Shown in pieces: positions 63,356-64,000 of a stretch of DNA of 64,000 bases. The stretch is from Acidobacteriota bacterium. GTDB taxonomy: Bacteria > Acidobacteriota > Terriglobia > Bryobacterales > Bryobacteraceae. The DNA lies in contig JACPNQ010000045.1 in NCBI GenBank assembly GCA_016185425.1, forward strand, positions 1-64,000, read 5' to 3'. How positions within the stretch are numbered: position 1 is the stretch's first letter; the number at the start of each line of letters is the position of its first letter. Position numbers and translations under genes: made by a program. The notes below the pieces were generated by a model that was not told the origin of the DNA, did not search any database, and saw nothing but the letters and a program-made list of their open reading frames with translations.

Positions 63356-64000
63356 ATGAAGATCATCAGCGTTGGTGAGATTCTGTGGGATCTCTATCCA
63401 GGCTCCGAGCATCTGGGCGGCGCGCCATTCAATTTCGCCGCCCACGCAAGGAGGCTGGAGCATGAGGTTCTTTTTCTCAGCGCCGTTGGCAATGATTCTC
63501 GGGGCAATCGCGCGATCGCCCGGTTAGCGGATCTCGGACTGTCCTGCCAATTTGTACCCCGCATTGCGGGCCAGCCAACTGGCTTCGTCTCCGTTGACCT
63601 CCAGGACGGTAACCAACCCCGGTACGTGATTCACCGGCCTGCCGCCTACGACTTCGTTCAGCTCTCGGACACCGGCCTCGACGAAATCGCGGAGTGGCGC
63701 CCGGACTGGATCTATTACGGAACCCTCCACCAGATGGATATGCGGGGAAAGGAGGCTACGGAACGGCTGATCGGCCGCTGTCCGGATGCGAGGCGGTTCT
63801 ATGACATCAATCTTCGGGCCTCCTCATTCACGCCGGAGTTGGTCACGCGACTTGTGGATACGGCGGATGTGGTGAAGCTGAACGAGGCCGAAGTCCGCGC
63901 TGTAGCGCAGATCCTTGGCGCACCGTTCTATTCGCTCGAACAGTTCTGCAGAGAGTACGCCGAGTGGTTCGATTGGGAGGCGGTTTGCGTAACACGCGGT
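63356..64000 (+). CDS. PfkB-family carbohydrate kinase, fructokinase-like (partial, leaves window)
   Basis: The 215 visible residues start MKIISVGEILWDLYPGSE and carry the PfkB first signature GGAPFNFAAHARRLEHEV plus FLSAVGNDSRGNRAI. They continue with GFVSVDLQDGNQPRYVIHRPAAYDF, IYYGTLHQM, FYDINLRASSF and VVKLNEAEV, all fructokinase-like. The C-terminal ATP/anion-hole motif (D-T-x-G-A-G-D) lies beyond the window. A CGAGGA ribosome site precedes the ATG, 16 bp after the receptor gene, so the two form one operon. It probably phosphorylates the imported sugar. Confidence 0.9.
   Translation, partial: MKIISVGEILWDLYPGSEHLGGAPFNFAAHARRLEHEVLFLSAVGNDSRGNRAIARLADLGLSCQFVPRIAGQPTGFVSVDLQDGNQPRYVIHRPAAYDFVQLSDTGLDEIAEWRPDWIYYGTLHQMDMRGKEATERLIGRCPDARRFYDINLRASSFTPELVTRLVDTADVVKLNEAEVRAVAQILGAPFYSLEQFCREYAEWFDWEAVCVTRG

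Overview
The window looks like a chromosome segment of a soil Acidobacteriota bacterium, most likely of the Bryobacterales / Candidatus Solibacter type. This rests on the protein families present rather than on any rRNA: SBBP-repeat and BACON-type secreted proteins, the acidobacterial C-terminal module known as TIGR03437, a VWFA-related (TIGR03436-like) protein, the DUF1549/DUF1553 plus DUF1501 pair, an Oar-like TonB-dependent receptor with a carboxypeptidase-regulatory N-terminus, and many short twin-arginine-like leaders on sugar-metabolism enzymes. No rRNA, tRNA or CRISPR array was seen.

Region 1-4480 is accessory and partly decayed. It holds the start of a small gene leaving the window, a VOC protein, an NTF2-like lipoprotein, an ASCH-like protein, an IS21-like end, the first ~60 codons of a lost type I methyltransferase (hsdM), a higBA toxin-antitoxin pair with a readable promoter/operator, and a truncated DUF3991/Toprim gene of mobile-element type. 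At 4481-9288 are two secreted surface proteins; the first is interrupted by a single in-frame TAG.

Region 9580-24388 holds a metallothionein-like protein, a Bax-inhibitor-1 family membrane protein, a beta-lactamase-fold hydrolase, an AhpD-like protein, a large SBBP/Ig-like secreted protein, an SMP-30 lactonase, truA, the DUF1549/1553-DUF1501 pair, a phosphoesterase-derived protein that has lost its active site, a sugar isomerase-like TIM barrel and a DoxX protein. Region 24422-32478 is a complete chemosensory cluster: an MCP and a TonB-like protein on the minus strand, then cheW-cheA-cheR-cheD-cheY-cheX-cheB on the plus strand, with several coupled overlaps. Next come a Gfo/Idh/MocA oxidoreductase, a YjhG/YagF-type D-xylonate dehydratase, the ileS-lspA-lgt housekeeping block, a small unknown gene with a strong ribosome binding site and terminator, a 1,116-residue secreted protein of unknown function, the VWFA-related protein and a periplasm-facing hybrid histidine kinase.

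The most unusual system lies at 49548-54596, divergent from an RluA-type pseudouridine synthase. It is a five-gene operon recognisable as a type III-A CRISPR effector (csm1/cas10, csm2, csm3, csm4, csm5). The Cas10 is only 458 residues, has no HD nuclease domain, no zinc-binding cysteines and GGYD instead of GGDD, so it should neither cut DNA nor make cyclic oligoadenylate. Csm3 keeps its RNA-cleaving aspartate. Csm2 carries a ~146-residue disordered extension rich in RGG boxes. No array, cas6, cas1/cas2 or CARF effector is within reach. The operon looks like a stripped-down or repurposed RNA-guided complex.

Downstream (54762-56920) are an ExeA-type AAA ATPase, a 58-codon secreted peptide with a duplicated VGPLPPPDD motif, and a 7-TM membrane protein. 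The window ends with a second Gfo/Idh/MocA oxidoreductase, a GntR/LacI hybrid repressor divergent from an Oar-like TonB-dependent receptor, and the start of a PfkB sugar kinase; these last three look like one sugar-uptake locus.
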